Shown here one piece after another: positions 13,845-20,826 of a DNA stretch of 25,465 nucleotides. Where the stretch lies: contig JASHOI010000122.1 of assembly GCA_030041195.1 (NCBI GenBank), forward strand, positions 1 to 25,465. Direction: 5' to 3'. A model generated the notes under the pieces. It was not told where the DNA came from and made no database searches. It saw only the letters and a program-made list of their open reading frames with translations. Made by a program: the position numbers and the translations under genes. This DNA comes from Streptosporangiaceae bacterium (GTDB taxonomy: Bacteria; Actinomycetota; Actinomycetes; Streptosporangiales; Streptosporangiaceae). Within the stretch, counting starts at the first letter, position 1. Each line of letters begins with the position of its first letter.

Positions 13845-15067
13845 GGTGCCGTGCGCGATCGGACGATCAGGAAGAACGGGGTCGCTGCAAGTTGCGCCGT
13901 CACCGCGAACGCGGTCACCGCGCCGAGCGAGCTGCCGAACAGCACGCCGATGACGATGCTGCCCAGCACCCAGGCGGTGCCGTAAGCCCCAGTGAACAGG
14001 CCGTACGCGGATGCCCGGCGGTCTGGCGAAACCATCGGCGCCACGGCGGCGGGAATGATCGACTCCTGCACTCCCATGCCGAGACCCCACAGCGCCACAC
14101 CCGCCAGCCCGGCCCACAGGCCGCCGAGGAACACCAACGGCGCATATGCCGCGGTGGCCGCGGTCAGCGGGATCAGCACCCCGATCCCGGCCCGGTCGAA
14201 CAGCCGACCGAAGATAAGCGACCCGACGCCGCTGACCGCCATTCCGACCGCGTAGAACACCGGGATGAGAGGCGTCTGCACGATAGCGGCCTTCTGGAAG
14301 TGGAAGGCGATCAGCGGGAAGTCCGCGAAGCCGGCGGCCGCCAGCGCGGCTCCGGCCAGGTACACCCAGAACACCCGCGGCAGGCCCGCGGTCGTCACCA
14401 CCTTCGGGCCTGCCGCCAGGTCCTGCGGCCGTGGGAAGAACCTGCGCGCGACCAGCACCAGCGACAGCGTTATCGCCGCCGGGACCGCGAGCGCAGCAAA
14501 CGCGAGCCGGTAGTCATGTCGGCTCACGGCCAGAACCAGAGCCACCAGCAACGGCCCGAACATCGCGCCGAACTGGTCCAGCGCCTCATGCACGCCGAAG
14601 CCCCAGCCATAACCCATTTCCCTGGCCGCGTGGGATAGCATCGCGTCCCTCGGCGGGTTGCGGGTGGCCTTTCCGACGCGCTCGGCGATGATCAGCAGCG
14701 CGGCCAGCGGCCAGCTCCCAGCCAGCGCGAGCAGCGGCACCGCGGCCATCTGGACCACGTAGCCGCCGATGGTTATCGGCCAATATCGCCCAGTCCTGTC
14801 GGCGCCACGCCCGGAGAACAGCCGCAGCCCGTAGCCGAGGAACTCGCCCAGCCCGCTGATCACGCTGATCGCCAGTGCGCTGGCGCCGAGCGTGCCCAGG
14901 TAGGGGCCGATGATCGAGCGCGAGCCCTCGTAGGTAAAGTCGGCGAAGAAGCTCATGACGCCGACCATCAGCACAAACTTCAGCGCCGGGGATGCGCCCG
15001 CGACCTGTCGCCGGAACGCGCCCCGGCCGGGCTCGCCAGTCGTCCCGGCGCCAGCAGGTTCGGACAC
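13841..15067 (-). CDS. MFS transporter
   Basis: A 408-residue major facilitator with about 12 hydrophobic segments. GTG 15067 is favoured because GGGAGG lies 8 nt upstream and the frame further up runs through motif G. The first helix reads LKFVLMVGVMSFFADFTYEG, followed by GRGADRTGRYWPITIGGYVV, close to the MFS signature loop between helices 2 and 3. AERVGKATRNPPRDAML suits the RhtX/YfcJ-like MFS group often annotated as multidrug or metal efflux. Substrate unknown. It is divergent from the fluoride-controlled operon, so export of a stress-related solute is possible but unproven. Confidence 0.85.
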   Translation of the reverse strand: MSEPAGAGTTGEPGRGAFRRQVAGASPALKFVLMVGVMSFFADFTYEGSRSIIGPYLGTLGASALAISVISGLGEFLGYGLRLFSGRGADRTGRYWPITIGGYVVQMAAVPLLALAGSWPLAALLIIAERVGKATRNPPRDAMLSHAAREMGYGWGFGVHEALDQFGAMFGPLLVALVLAVSRHDYRLAFAALAVPAAITLSLVLVARRFFPRPQDLAAGPKVVTTAGLPRVFWVYLAGAALAAAGFADFPLIAFHFQKAAIVQTPLIPVFYAVGMAVSGVGSLIFGRLFDRAGIGVLIPLTAATAAYAPLVFLGGLWAGLAGVALWGLGMGVQESIIPAAVAPMVSPDRRASAYGLFTGAYGTAWVLGSIVIGVLFGSSLGAVTAFAVTAQLAATPFFLIVRSRTAP

Positions 15068-15087
15068 GAAACCAGCCTCCCGCCTCT

Positions 15088-15137
15088 GGCAGGGACCGTT
15101 GGCGGCGGCTCCGCGGTCGACGGCGGGCCCCTCCGCC
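15088..15137 (-). promoter_or_regulatory. GGTCCCT motif copy G (candidate riboswitch), minus strand
   Basis: Minus strand: GGCG/CGCC with loop GAGGGGCC, second hairpin GCGG-AGCCG-CCGC, then CAACGGTCCCTGCC. CCTGCC-AGA-GGCGGG (15079-15093) forms the alternative hairpin and runs into GGGAGG (15076-15081), the ribosome site of the MFS gene. TAAGCT on the minus strand just upstream could be a -10 box. The element is 60-odd bp from the divergent fluoride riboswitch. Confidence 0.8.
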
Positions 15138-15163
15138 GACGGCCACAGCTTAGCCAAGTGAAT

Positions 15164-15193
15164 TTGCAGGACCGGCGGGGCTTACACCACAAT
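15164..15193 (+). promoter_or_regulatory. Likely promoter of the fluoride-controlled hydrogenase-4-like operon
   Basis: TTGCAG (15164-15169) and CACAAT (15188-15193) are spaced by 18 bp and end a few bases before the aptamer, where a transcript carrying the whole riboswitch must start. The -10 match is moderate. Confidence 0.4.
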
Positions 15194-15199
15194 GGGAGG

Positions 15200-15250
15200 T
15201 CGGCGATGAGGCTCGCCGTAACCGCGGGACGCGCTAATGGCCTCTGCAAC
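15200..15250 (+). promoter_or_regulatory. Fluoride riboswitch (crcB RNA) 2
   Basis: GGCG-ATGAGGCT-CGCC (15202-15217) is followed by GTAACCGC, a short stem, and GCTAATGGCCTCTGC. It matches the fluoride aptamer at the hairpin, the AUG of the ion site, the AACCGC joiner and the GGCCTC pseudoknot strand. CCTCTG (15241-15246) can alternatively pair with CAGGAGG (15276-15282), the Shine-Dalgarno of GTG 15289, closing over the hairpin CTCGACCGG/CCGGCGAG. This is an ON-type translational design. Confidence 0.93.
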
Positions 15251-15288
15251 CTCGACCGGAAGACCGGCGAGCTTACAGGAGGCAATCA

Positions 15289-15372
15289 GTGACTGACGTC
15301 GTGCCGGAGGCGCCCGGCAAAGATAGCAGGGGCGTACTGCCCCTGGCCCAGGTCGCAGGCGCGGACCGGTGA
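15289..15372 (+). CDS. 27-residue leader ORF coupled to hyfC-like gene
   Basis: GTG 15289 has AGGAGG at 6 nt, the best ribosome site of the operon. The ORF ends in TGA 15370-15372, overlapping GTG 15369 of the next gene (GTGA). The hyfC-like gene has no strong site of its own, so its translation probably depends on this leader and hence on the riboswitch. The peptide (MTDVVPEAPGKDSRG, then a short tail) is unremarkable and may have no function of its own. Confidence 0.6.
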   Translation: MTDVVPEAPGKDSRGVLPLAQVAGADR

Positions 15373-16331
15373 GCGGGAACCTCCCGATACCGGTCGTGCA
15401 GTTCCTGCAGGTCGCGACTGTTGCGCTTGCCGCACCGGGGATCTCGGGCGTGATCGCGCGGGTGGAGGCGCGCCTGCAGGGCCGGGCCGGCCCGCGAGTG
15501 CTGCAGCCCTATTACGACCTGGCGAAGCTCCTCCGCAAGGAGGCGCTTGCGCCCGAGGGCGCCAGCTGGGTGTTCCTGGCCGCGCCGGTGGGCGCGGCGG
15601 CGTGCTTTCTGACCGTGCCGCTGCTGATCCCGGTGCTGACCAGCTTCGGGCTGCCGCTCGGGTACATGGGCGACATCCTCGGCGGCGGGCTGATCCTGGC
15701 GCTGGCCAGCTTCCTGGTTGCGATCGCCGCCTCGGAGACTGGCAGCCCGTACGCCCAGCTCGGCGCCAGCAGGGCGAAGACGTTCAGCGCGATCACCGAG
15801 CCCGTCGTGCTGTTCGTGATCTTCGTCGTCGCGCTGGTGACCGGGACCGACCTGCCGTATGCGCTGGCCGCTACCGTGCGCTCGTCGGCGAGCCAGATCG
15901 TGCGGCCCGCACACCTGCTCGCCGCGGCCGCTCTGTTCATGGTGATCCTGGCGGAGACCGGCCGGATCCCGGTGGAGACGCACACCGGGACCAACGAGTT
16001 CGGGATGATCGAGGAGGCCCGGCCGTTCGAGCATTCCGGTCCTTACTTCGCGCTGCTGAAGTGGGGGTCGTCGATGAAGCAGCTGATCTTGTACACGATC
16101 CTGCTCAACGTGTTCGTCGCGCCGTGGGGCCTGGCCGCCACTTCGCAGGCGCCGGCCGTGGCGCTGGCGATCGTCGCGCTGCTCGGCAAGGCCGTCGTTC
16201 TCGGGATCGTGGTAGCCGTCATCGACAACTCGTTCGCCAAGCTGCGTCTTTTCAAGATCACCGAATACGTTTCCGCGGCGTTCCTGCTCGCGGTACTCGG
16301 CGTGTTCACGCTGTACCTGGGGGGTGGCTGA
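15369..16331 (+). CDS. hyfC: HyfC/HycD/NuoH-like membrane subunit
   Basis: A 320-residue proton-module subunit joining the soluble arm to the membrane arm in hydrogenase-4 and complex I. It has about eight hydrophobic helices. The conserved cytoplasmic loop is present: GPRVLQPYYDLAKLLRKEAL (residues about 40-60), as is the acidic loop AETGRIPVETHTGTNEFGMI and then EEARPFEHSG, typical of HycD. GTG start is coupled to the leader ORF; stop shares a base with the next ATG (TGATG). First structural gene of a tightly overlapping six-gene operon. Confidence 0.93.
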   Translation: MSGNLPIPVVQFLQVATVALAAPGISGVIARVEARLQGRAGPRVLQPYYDLAKLLRKEALAPEGASWVFLAAPVGAAACFLTVPLLIPVLTSFGLPLGYMGDILGGGLILALASFLVAIAASETGSPYAQLGASRAKTFSAITEPVVLFVIFVVALVTGTDLPYALAATVRSSASQIVRPAHLLAAAALFMVILAETGRIPVETHTGTNEFGMIEEARPFEHSGPYFALLKWGSSMKQLILYTILLNVFVAPWGLAATSQAPAVALAIVALLGKAVVLGIVVAVIDNSFAKLRLFKITEYVSAAFLLAVLGVFTLYLGGG

Positions 16332-17044
16332 TGTCGGCCGCAGCGGCAGTCGCGGCGCCTAGCGTCTACTCGGGCGGCTCGAGCGTCATCGCGCTGGGCG
16401 TTTTGCTGGCGGAGTTCGGCATGTTCCGGCAGGCGCTGCTCCGCGACCAGGTCCGGCTTTACGCGGTGCAGTCCGGGCTGATCTCGGTGCTCGCGATCTT
16501 GGTCGCTGCTGTGCGCCATCTGCCCGACCTTTACGTGCTGGCAGCGCTGTCCGCGGCGCTGAAGGTCGTAGTCGTCCCGATCGTGCTGCGTCGGCTGCTG
16601 CGCGGCGTCGGCCAGGCGGGCGAGGACGAACCGGCCCGGGGCTGGACCGAGATCGCGGGCAGCGGGTCGCTTAGCCTGGCCAACACCGTGCTGGTGGCGA
16701 TCACGGTGGCCGCGTTTGGCTTCTTCACGATCAGGGCGCTGGACATCCGCAGCGCGGTCCTCCCGCCCACGGCGCTGGAGATTTCGGTGTCGGTGGCGCT
16801 GGTCGCGTTCGTGCTGATGATCATGCGGCGCGACGTCGCGTCTCAGGCGATCGGGTTCCTGTCGCTGGAGAACGGGATCTCCCTGGCTGCCCTCGTGGTC
16901 GCCGCCGGGCTGCCGCTGATCCTTGAGGTCGCGTTCCTCTTCGACTTGCTGGTCGCCGTGGTCGTGTTCGAGCTGCTGATCCGGGTGCACCATGGCCGCG
17001 CCGAATCGCTGTCCACCGCCGACCTGACCAGTCTGCGAGGCTGA
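16331..17044 (+). CDS. hyfE: HyfE-like membrane subunit
   Basis: A 237-residue hydrophobic protein with about seven helices. The C-terminal half carries MRRDVASQAIGFLSLENGIS and LPLILEVAFLFDLLVAVVVF, the NuoK-like part of HyfE that holds membrane acidic residues (Glu in SLEN, Glu in LILEV) used in ion translocation. The N-terminal half (VLLAEFGMFRQALLRDQVRL) matches HyfE rather than short NuoK. Start overlaps the previous stop; 3-bp gap to the next gene. Confidence 0.88.
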   Translation: MSAAAAVAAPSVYSGGSSVIALGVLLAEFGMFRQALLRDQVRLYAVQSGLISVLAILVAAVRHLPDLYVLAALSAALKVVVVPIVLRRLLRGVGQAGEDEPARGWTEIAGSGSLSLANTVLVAITVAAFGFFTIRALDIRSAVLPPTALEISVSVALVAFVLMIMRRDVASQAIGFLSLENGISLAALVVAAGLPLILEVAFLFDLLVAVVVFELLIRVHHGRAESLSTADLTSLRG

Positions 17045-17047
17045 GCG

Positions 17048-18538
17048 ATGATCGTGGTCGTCCTGCTGCTGCTCATCCTCCCGTTCACCGCTGCGATCGT
17101 GTCGCTTCGTGCCCCCTCCGCCGCAGCCGAAGCGGTCACTGCCATCGCCGGAGTAGCGTGCTTTGGGCTGGTACTTGCGCTGGTTCCCGCGGCCGCGAAG
17201 GGGGACCTGCGTTACCTCTCCTACCTGCGAATCGACGCGGTCAGCGTCGTGTTCCTGCTAGCCACCAGCTTTCTGTACGGCGCGGTTGCGGTGTACTCGA
17301 TCGGCTACCTGGCTCCCAGCCGTCGACGGGGCGAGGCAGGATTTTCTCGGTACTCCCGCAGGTTCTACGCCGGGCTGAACCTCTTCGCGTGGACGATGCT
17401 GGCCGCGCCGATGATGAGCAACCTCGCGTTGCTGTGGATCGCGATCGAGGTGACCACGGTGATCTCGGCGCTGCTTGTCGCGATCGAGAACACCGACGGG
17501 GCGGCCGAGGCAGCCTGGAAATACATCTTGATCGCTTCAGCGGGACTCGGCCTCGCGCTGCTAGCGACGATCTTCGCCTATTACGCGGGTGCCCAGGTGC
17601 TCGGCGAACACTATGACCTCTCGTTCGCTCCACTGCTGCAGGCGGGAGCGCGATTGCCACACACTGCCGTCCGGCTCGCATTCGTGCTCGCCGTGGTGGG
17701 GTTCGGCACCAAGATGGGCCTGGTCCCGGTGCATACCTGGCTCCCCGACGCGCACTCCGAGGCGCCGACGCCGGTGTCGGCGCTGCTGTCCGGGTCGCTG
17801 CTCGCGGTGAGCTTCTACGCGATCCTGCGCTACTACCAGGTCGCGGCGGCCGTGCTCGGGCCGCGTTTCCCGCGGGACGTGCTGCTGGTCTTCGGGATCG
17901 CGTCGCTGCTGCTCGCCGCGCTGTACCTGCTTGACCAGCGGGACGTGAAACGGATGCTGGCCTACTCGAGCGTCGAGCACATGGGAATTCTGGCGATCGG
18001 AGTGAGTTTCGGCGCTCCTATCGCGCTGGCTGGGGTGCTGCTGCACGTGCTGGCGCACGCGGCGGCCAAGGGCAACGCGTTCATGGGCGCCGGGGTGCTG
18101 GTGCACAAATTCGGCAGCAAGCGCATCTCCGGGATGACCGGCGGCTTGGACCTGCTGCCGTGGAGCGGGCCGCTGTTCGGAATCGCGATACTCGCGCTTT
18201 GCGCGATGCCGCCGTTCGGCATCTTCCGCAGCGAATTCGAGATCGTTGAAGGCGGGTTCGCCGCCTCGTCCAACGCCGCTGCAGCCATCCTGATCGTGCT
18301 GGTGACGGTCGCGTTCCTCGGCCTGTCGGTCGCCGCCAACCGGATGCTGCTGACCCCACGGCGATCCGGAATGACCGGAGGCGCCACGGCAGCACTGACC
18401 CGAGGCGAGCCGAGCGCCTGGATGGTGGTCCCCGTGGTCGCTGGGGTCGCGGCGCTGCTGGTGCTCGGTGTGCATCCGCCGGCCGAGCTGACCGGGCTGC
18501 TGTCCCGGGCGGTGCATCTGCTGGGGGTGCGAGAATGA
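17048..18538 (+). CDS. hyfF: HyfF-like antiporter subunit (NuoM/NuoN/Mrp type)
   Basis: A 496-residue antiporter-like subunit with about 14 helices. Charged residues of the ion channel are retained: Glu134 in LLWIAIEVTT, Lys222 in FGTKMGLVPVHTW, His229, the acidic WLPDAHSEAPTPVSALLSG, and Lys341 in HAAAKGNAF. The membrane pathway therefore looks functional, in contrast to the soluble subunits of this operon. The stop overlaps the next ATG by four bases (ATGA). Confidence 0.93.
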   Translation: MIVVVLLLLILPFTAAIVSLRAPSAAAEAVTAIAGVACFGLVLALVPAAAKGDLRYLSYLRIDAVSVVFLLATSFLYGAVAVYSIGYLAPSRRRGEAGFSRYSRRFYAGLNLFAWTMLAAPMMSNLALLWIAIEVTTVISALLVAIENTDGAAEAAWKYILIASAGLGLALLATIFAYYAGAQVLGEHYDLSFAPLLQAGARLPHTAVRLAFVLAVVGFGTKMGLVPVHTWLPDAHSEAPTPVSALLSGSLLAVSFYAILRYYQVAAAVLGPRFPRDVLLVFGIASLLLAALYLLDQRDVKRMLAYSSVEHMGILAIGVSFGAPIALAGVLLHVLAHAAAKGNAFMGAGVLVHKFGSKRISGMTGGLDLLPWSGPLFGIAILALCAMPPFGIFRSEFEIVEGGFAASSNAAAAILIVLVTVAFLGLSVAANRMLLTPRRSGMTGGATAALTRGEPSAWMVVPVVAGVAALLVLGVHPPAELTGLLSRAVHLLGVRE

Positions 18539-20037
18539 GTTCCGATGTGGTGGCGGGGGCCATGCTGTCCGGCGATATGACCGCCGTCTGGGACGAAGTG
18601 GCCAAGGCGGTCGCCTCCGGCCGTAGGTTCGCGGGCCTGTTTGGCACCGCCCGGCCCGAGGGGCTGCTGCTTTCGGCGCATTTGGCCGGCCGTGACGGCG
18701 TCACGGCAGCCGAGGCTGTGCTGCCGGAAACCGCCACTAGTTATCCGGCGCTGACCCCGCGGCTTGGCGCCGCGTTCTGGTACGAGCGCGAGATCGCCGA
18801 CATGTTCGGCATAATCCCGCAAGGGCATCCGAGGCCCGAGCCACTGCTGCTCCCGGAGTCGCCCGGTCGCATGCCGCGGCCGAGGCCGGGGCAGGCCGGC
18901 GGCCCCGCGGCCATCGAGCCTGACCCGCGCGCCCTGCCGTTGCACGTGGTCGGCCCAGGCCTGTTCACGATCCCGTACGGCCCAGTGCGCTCGGGCGTGG
19001 TGGAGTCGATCGAGTACCTGGTCGAAACCCCAGGCGAGGACATACCGCATCTGAACATGCGAGTGTTCTACAAGCACCGGGGCCTGGAGAAGCGGTTCGA
19101 GCAGATGACCGCGACCGACGGTGTGCTGCTGGCCGAGCGCGTCGAGGGCACGGCGACGGTCGCGCACGCGCTCGCCTACTGCCACGCGCTGGAGCGAATC
19201 TGTGGTGTCGAGGTCCCCTGGCCCGCAGCGCTGGTCCGGGTCCTGCACGCGGAACTCGAGCGGCTCGCCTGCCACCTGGACGTCGCGGTCCGGCTCGCCG
19301 ACGGCGCCGGGCTCGCTGTTGCTACCGCGCGGTTCGGCTGGCACAAGGAACGGGTGCTGCGGCTGGTGAGCCGCGCCTGCGGCAGCAGGTTCGGGCGCGG
19401 CGTGGTCGTTCCCGGCGGGATCAGTCGGCTGCCGCTGACCGGGCCAGCGGAACTGCTCGCCGAGATCGGCAAGCTCGACAAGGCGGTGACCGCCGACGTC
19501 GTCGCGCTGATGGGAACCGCGTCGTTCCTGGACCGGCTGCGCCGGACTGGGCTGCTGCGCCCGGAACGCGCCCGTGAGCACGGCGCGCTCGGCCCCGTCG
19601 GCAAGGGATCTGGGTACTCTGACGACGCCCGCGAATTCCGGCCCTACGACGCGTATCCGTTCCTCGGGTTGCGCCAGCCCGCACCGCGGCCCGCGGGTGA
19701 CGCGCTGGACCGGCTTCGAGTCCGCTGGGACGAGGTCGCCCAGTCCTTCCATCTGCTCCGGCAGGTGGCCGACGAACTGGCCGAGGCCGGGACGGCGCCA
19801 TTGCAGGCCGGCTGCCACGTGACGGACGGCCGGGCCGTGGGCTGGGCCGAAGCGCCGCAGGGTGAGGTGCTCTATGACGTGCGGCTGGAAAACGGCCTGA
19901 TCACCCGGTGCCATCCGCGCTCCGCCTCGTTCCACAACCTGGTGCTGATGCATGAGCTTTTCGGTGGTGACATCCTCACCGACTTCCCGTTCATCGAGGC
20001 GAGCCTCGGGCTGTCCATTGCGGGGGTGACACGCTAG
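18535..20037 (+). CDS. NuoC-NuoD / HyfG-HycE-like large subunit lacking NiFe cysteines
   Basis: A 500-residue fusion. Residues 1-110 are NuoC-like (TSYPALTP, WYEREIADMFGI). Residues 130-500 are like NuoD or the hydrogenase large subunit (IPYGPVRSGVVESIEYLVET, then PGEDIPHL and YKHRGLEKRFE). In [NiFe] hydrogenases the next motif is RxCGxC. Here it is ERVEGTATVAHA, with Glu204 and Ala207 replacing both cysteines. The C-terminal DPCxxC pair is also absent: the protein ends IEASLGLSIAG plus three residues. It therefore should not hold a NiFe centre, like NuoD and the energy-converting hydrogenase-related (Ehr) group. One subunit of the operon's peripheral arm. Confidence 0.9.
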   Translation: MSSDVVAGAMLSGDMTAVWDEVAKAVASGRRFAGLFGTARPEGLLLSAHLAGRDGVTAAEAVLPETATSYPALTPRLGAAFWYEREIADMFGIIPQGHPRPEPLLLPESPGRMPRPRPGQAGGPAAIEPDPRALPLHVVGPGLFTIPYGPVRSGVVESIEYLVETPGEDIPHLNMRVFYKHRGLEKRFEQMTATDGVLLAERVEGTATVAHALAYCHALERICGVEVPWPAALVRVLHAELERLACHLDVAVRLADGAGLAVATARFGWHKERVLRLVSRACGSRFGRGVVVPGGISRLPLTGPAELLAEIGKLDKAVTADVVALMGTASFLDRLRRTGLLRPERAREHGALGPVGKGSGYSDDAREFRPYDAYPFLGLRQPAPRPAGDALDRLRVRWDEVAQSFHLLRQVADELAEAGTAPLQAGCHVTDGRAVGWAEAPQGEVLYDVRLENGLITRCHPRSASFHNLVLMHELFGGDILTDFPFIEASLGLSIAGVTR

Positions 20038-20826
20038 ATGTGGGCGCTCAGAGGCCTTCGCGATGGTGTGGTCACCACCCGCTGGCCGGCCAGGCCCGAC
20101 CCGTACGCCACCGCGGTGCGCGGGCCTGCCACGGTGCTGGCGCAGCCCGCCGACGCGGATGACCCGCTCGACCGGCTCTGCCCGACCGGCGCGATCAGCC
20201 GTGCCGACGGCGGCGTGTTCCTTGACCAGGGCAGGTGCGTGCAGTGCGGGCGCTGCGTGGCCGCGCGGCCCGACGTGTTCGGGTGGACCGAAGGACCCGC
20301 CGCCGCCGCGCTCTGGCGCGGCGGGCTGGTGGTCCCCGAGATCGCCGAGAAGCCAGACCGGCTGGCCGCGCTGCGTAACGGCCTGAAAACCAGGACAGCG
20401 GCGCTGCGCCGTTCGGTGCACCTGCGGCACGTGGACGCCGGATCGGACGGCACCGAGGAGTGGGAGATCCTGGCGCTGTTCAACCCGGTGTACGACGTGC
20501 ACCGGCTCGGCATCTTCCTGACCGCGAGCCCCCGGCACGCGGACATCCTGCTGGTCACCGGCGCCGGGGCGCGGGGGATGGCCGAGCCGGTGCGGCAGAC
20601 CCACGACGCGATGCCGGCCCCGAAGATCGTGATCGCGGTCGGCACCGACGCGGTGAGCGGCGGGCTGGCCAGCCCCTCGTACGCGCTGACCGGGGGGATC
20701 GGCGGAATCGTGCCGGTCGACGTGTGGGTGCCAGGCTCGCCGCCGACGCCGTTCAGCATCCTGCATGCGCTGCTGCTCGCGGTGGGGCGCCTGCCGGCCG
20801 GGTCCGGCGAAGGAGCACGGTCATGA
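20038..20826 (+). CDS. Ferredoxin-NuoB/HyfI-like fusion lacking the N2 cluster ligands
   Basis: A 262-residue fusion of a HyfH-like ferredoxin domain (1-90) and a NuoB/HyfI-like domain (125-255). Ferredoxin Cys48 (LCPTGAI) plus Cys67, Cys70 and Cys73 (CVQCGRC) suffice for exactly one [4Fe-4S] cluster, since the partner motif is gone. The NuoB-like part is well conserved in backbone (FNPVYDVHRLGI, SPRHADILLVTG, PAPKIVIAVGT, PVDVWVPG), yet every cluster cysteine is replaced: Asp137 and Glu140 at GSCNGC, Asp204 at VGTC, Ser234 at PGCPP. Electron transfer through an N2-like cluster looks impossible. Its stop overlaps the next ATG. Confidence 0.88.
   Translation: MWALRGLRDGVVTTRWPARPDPYATAVRGPATVLAQPADADDPLDRLCPTGAISRADGGVFLDQGRCVQCGRCVAARPDVFGWTEGPAAAALWRGGLVVPEIAEKPDRLAALRNGLKTRTAALRRSVHLRHVDAGSDGTEEWEILALFNPVYDVHRLGIFLTASPRHADILLVTGAGARGMAEPVRQTHDAMPAPKIVIAVGTDAVSGGLASPSYALTGGIGGIVPVDVWVPGSPPTPFSILHALLLAVGRLPAGSGEGARS

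Noticed and set aside
15137..15157. Longer N-terminus of the MFS transporter from ATG 15157
   Set aside because: It would translate motif G and its anti-Shine-Dalgarno hairpin; GTG 15067 has a proper ribosome site and the first membrane helix follows normally.
17962..20766. Minus-strand open frame of 934 codons opposite the hyfF to ferredoxin-NuoB genes
   Set aside because: Same reason: it mirrors well-recognised complex-I-like subunits on the plus strand.
18535..20826. Calling the operon a functional formate hydrogenlyase or [NiFe] hydrogenase
   Set aside because: NiFe and N2 cysteines are absent, and no formate dehydrogenase or hyp maturation gene is in the window.
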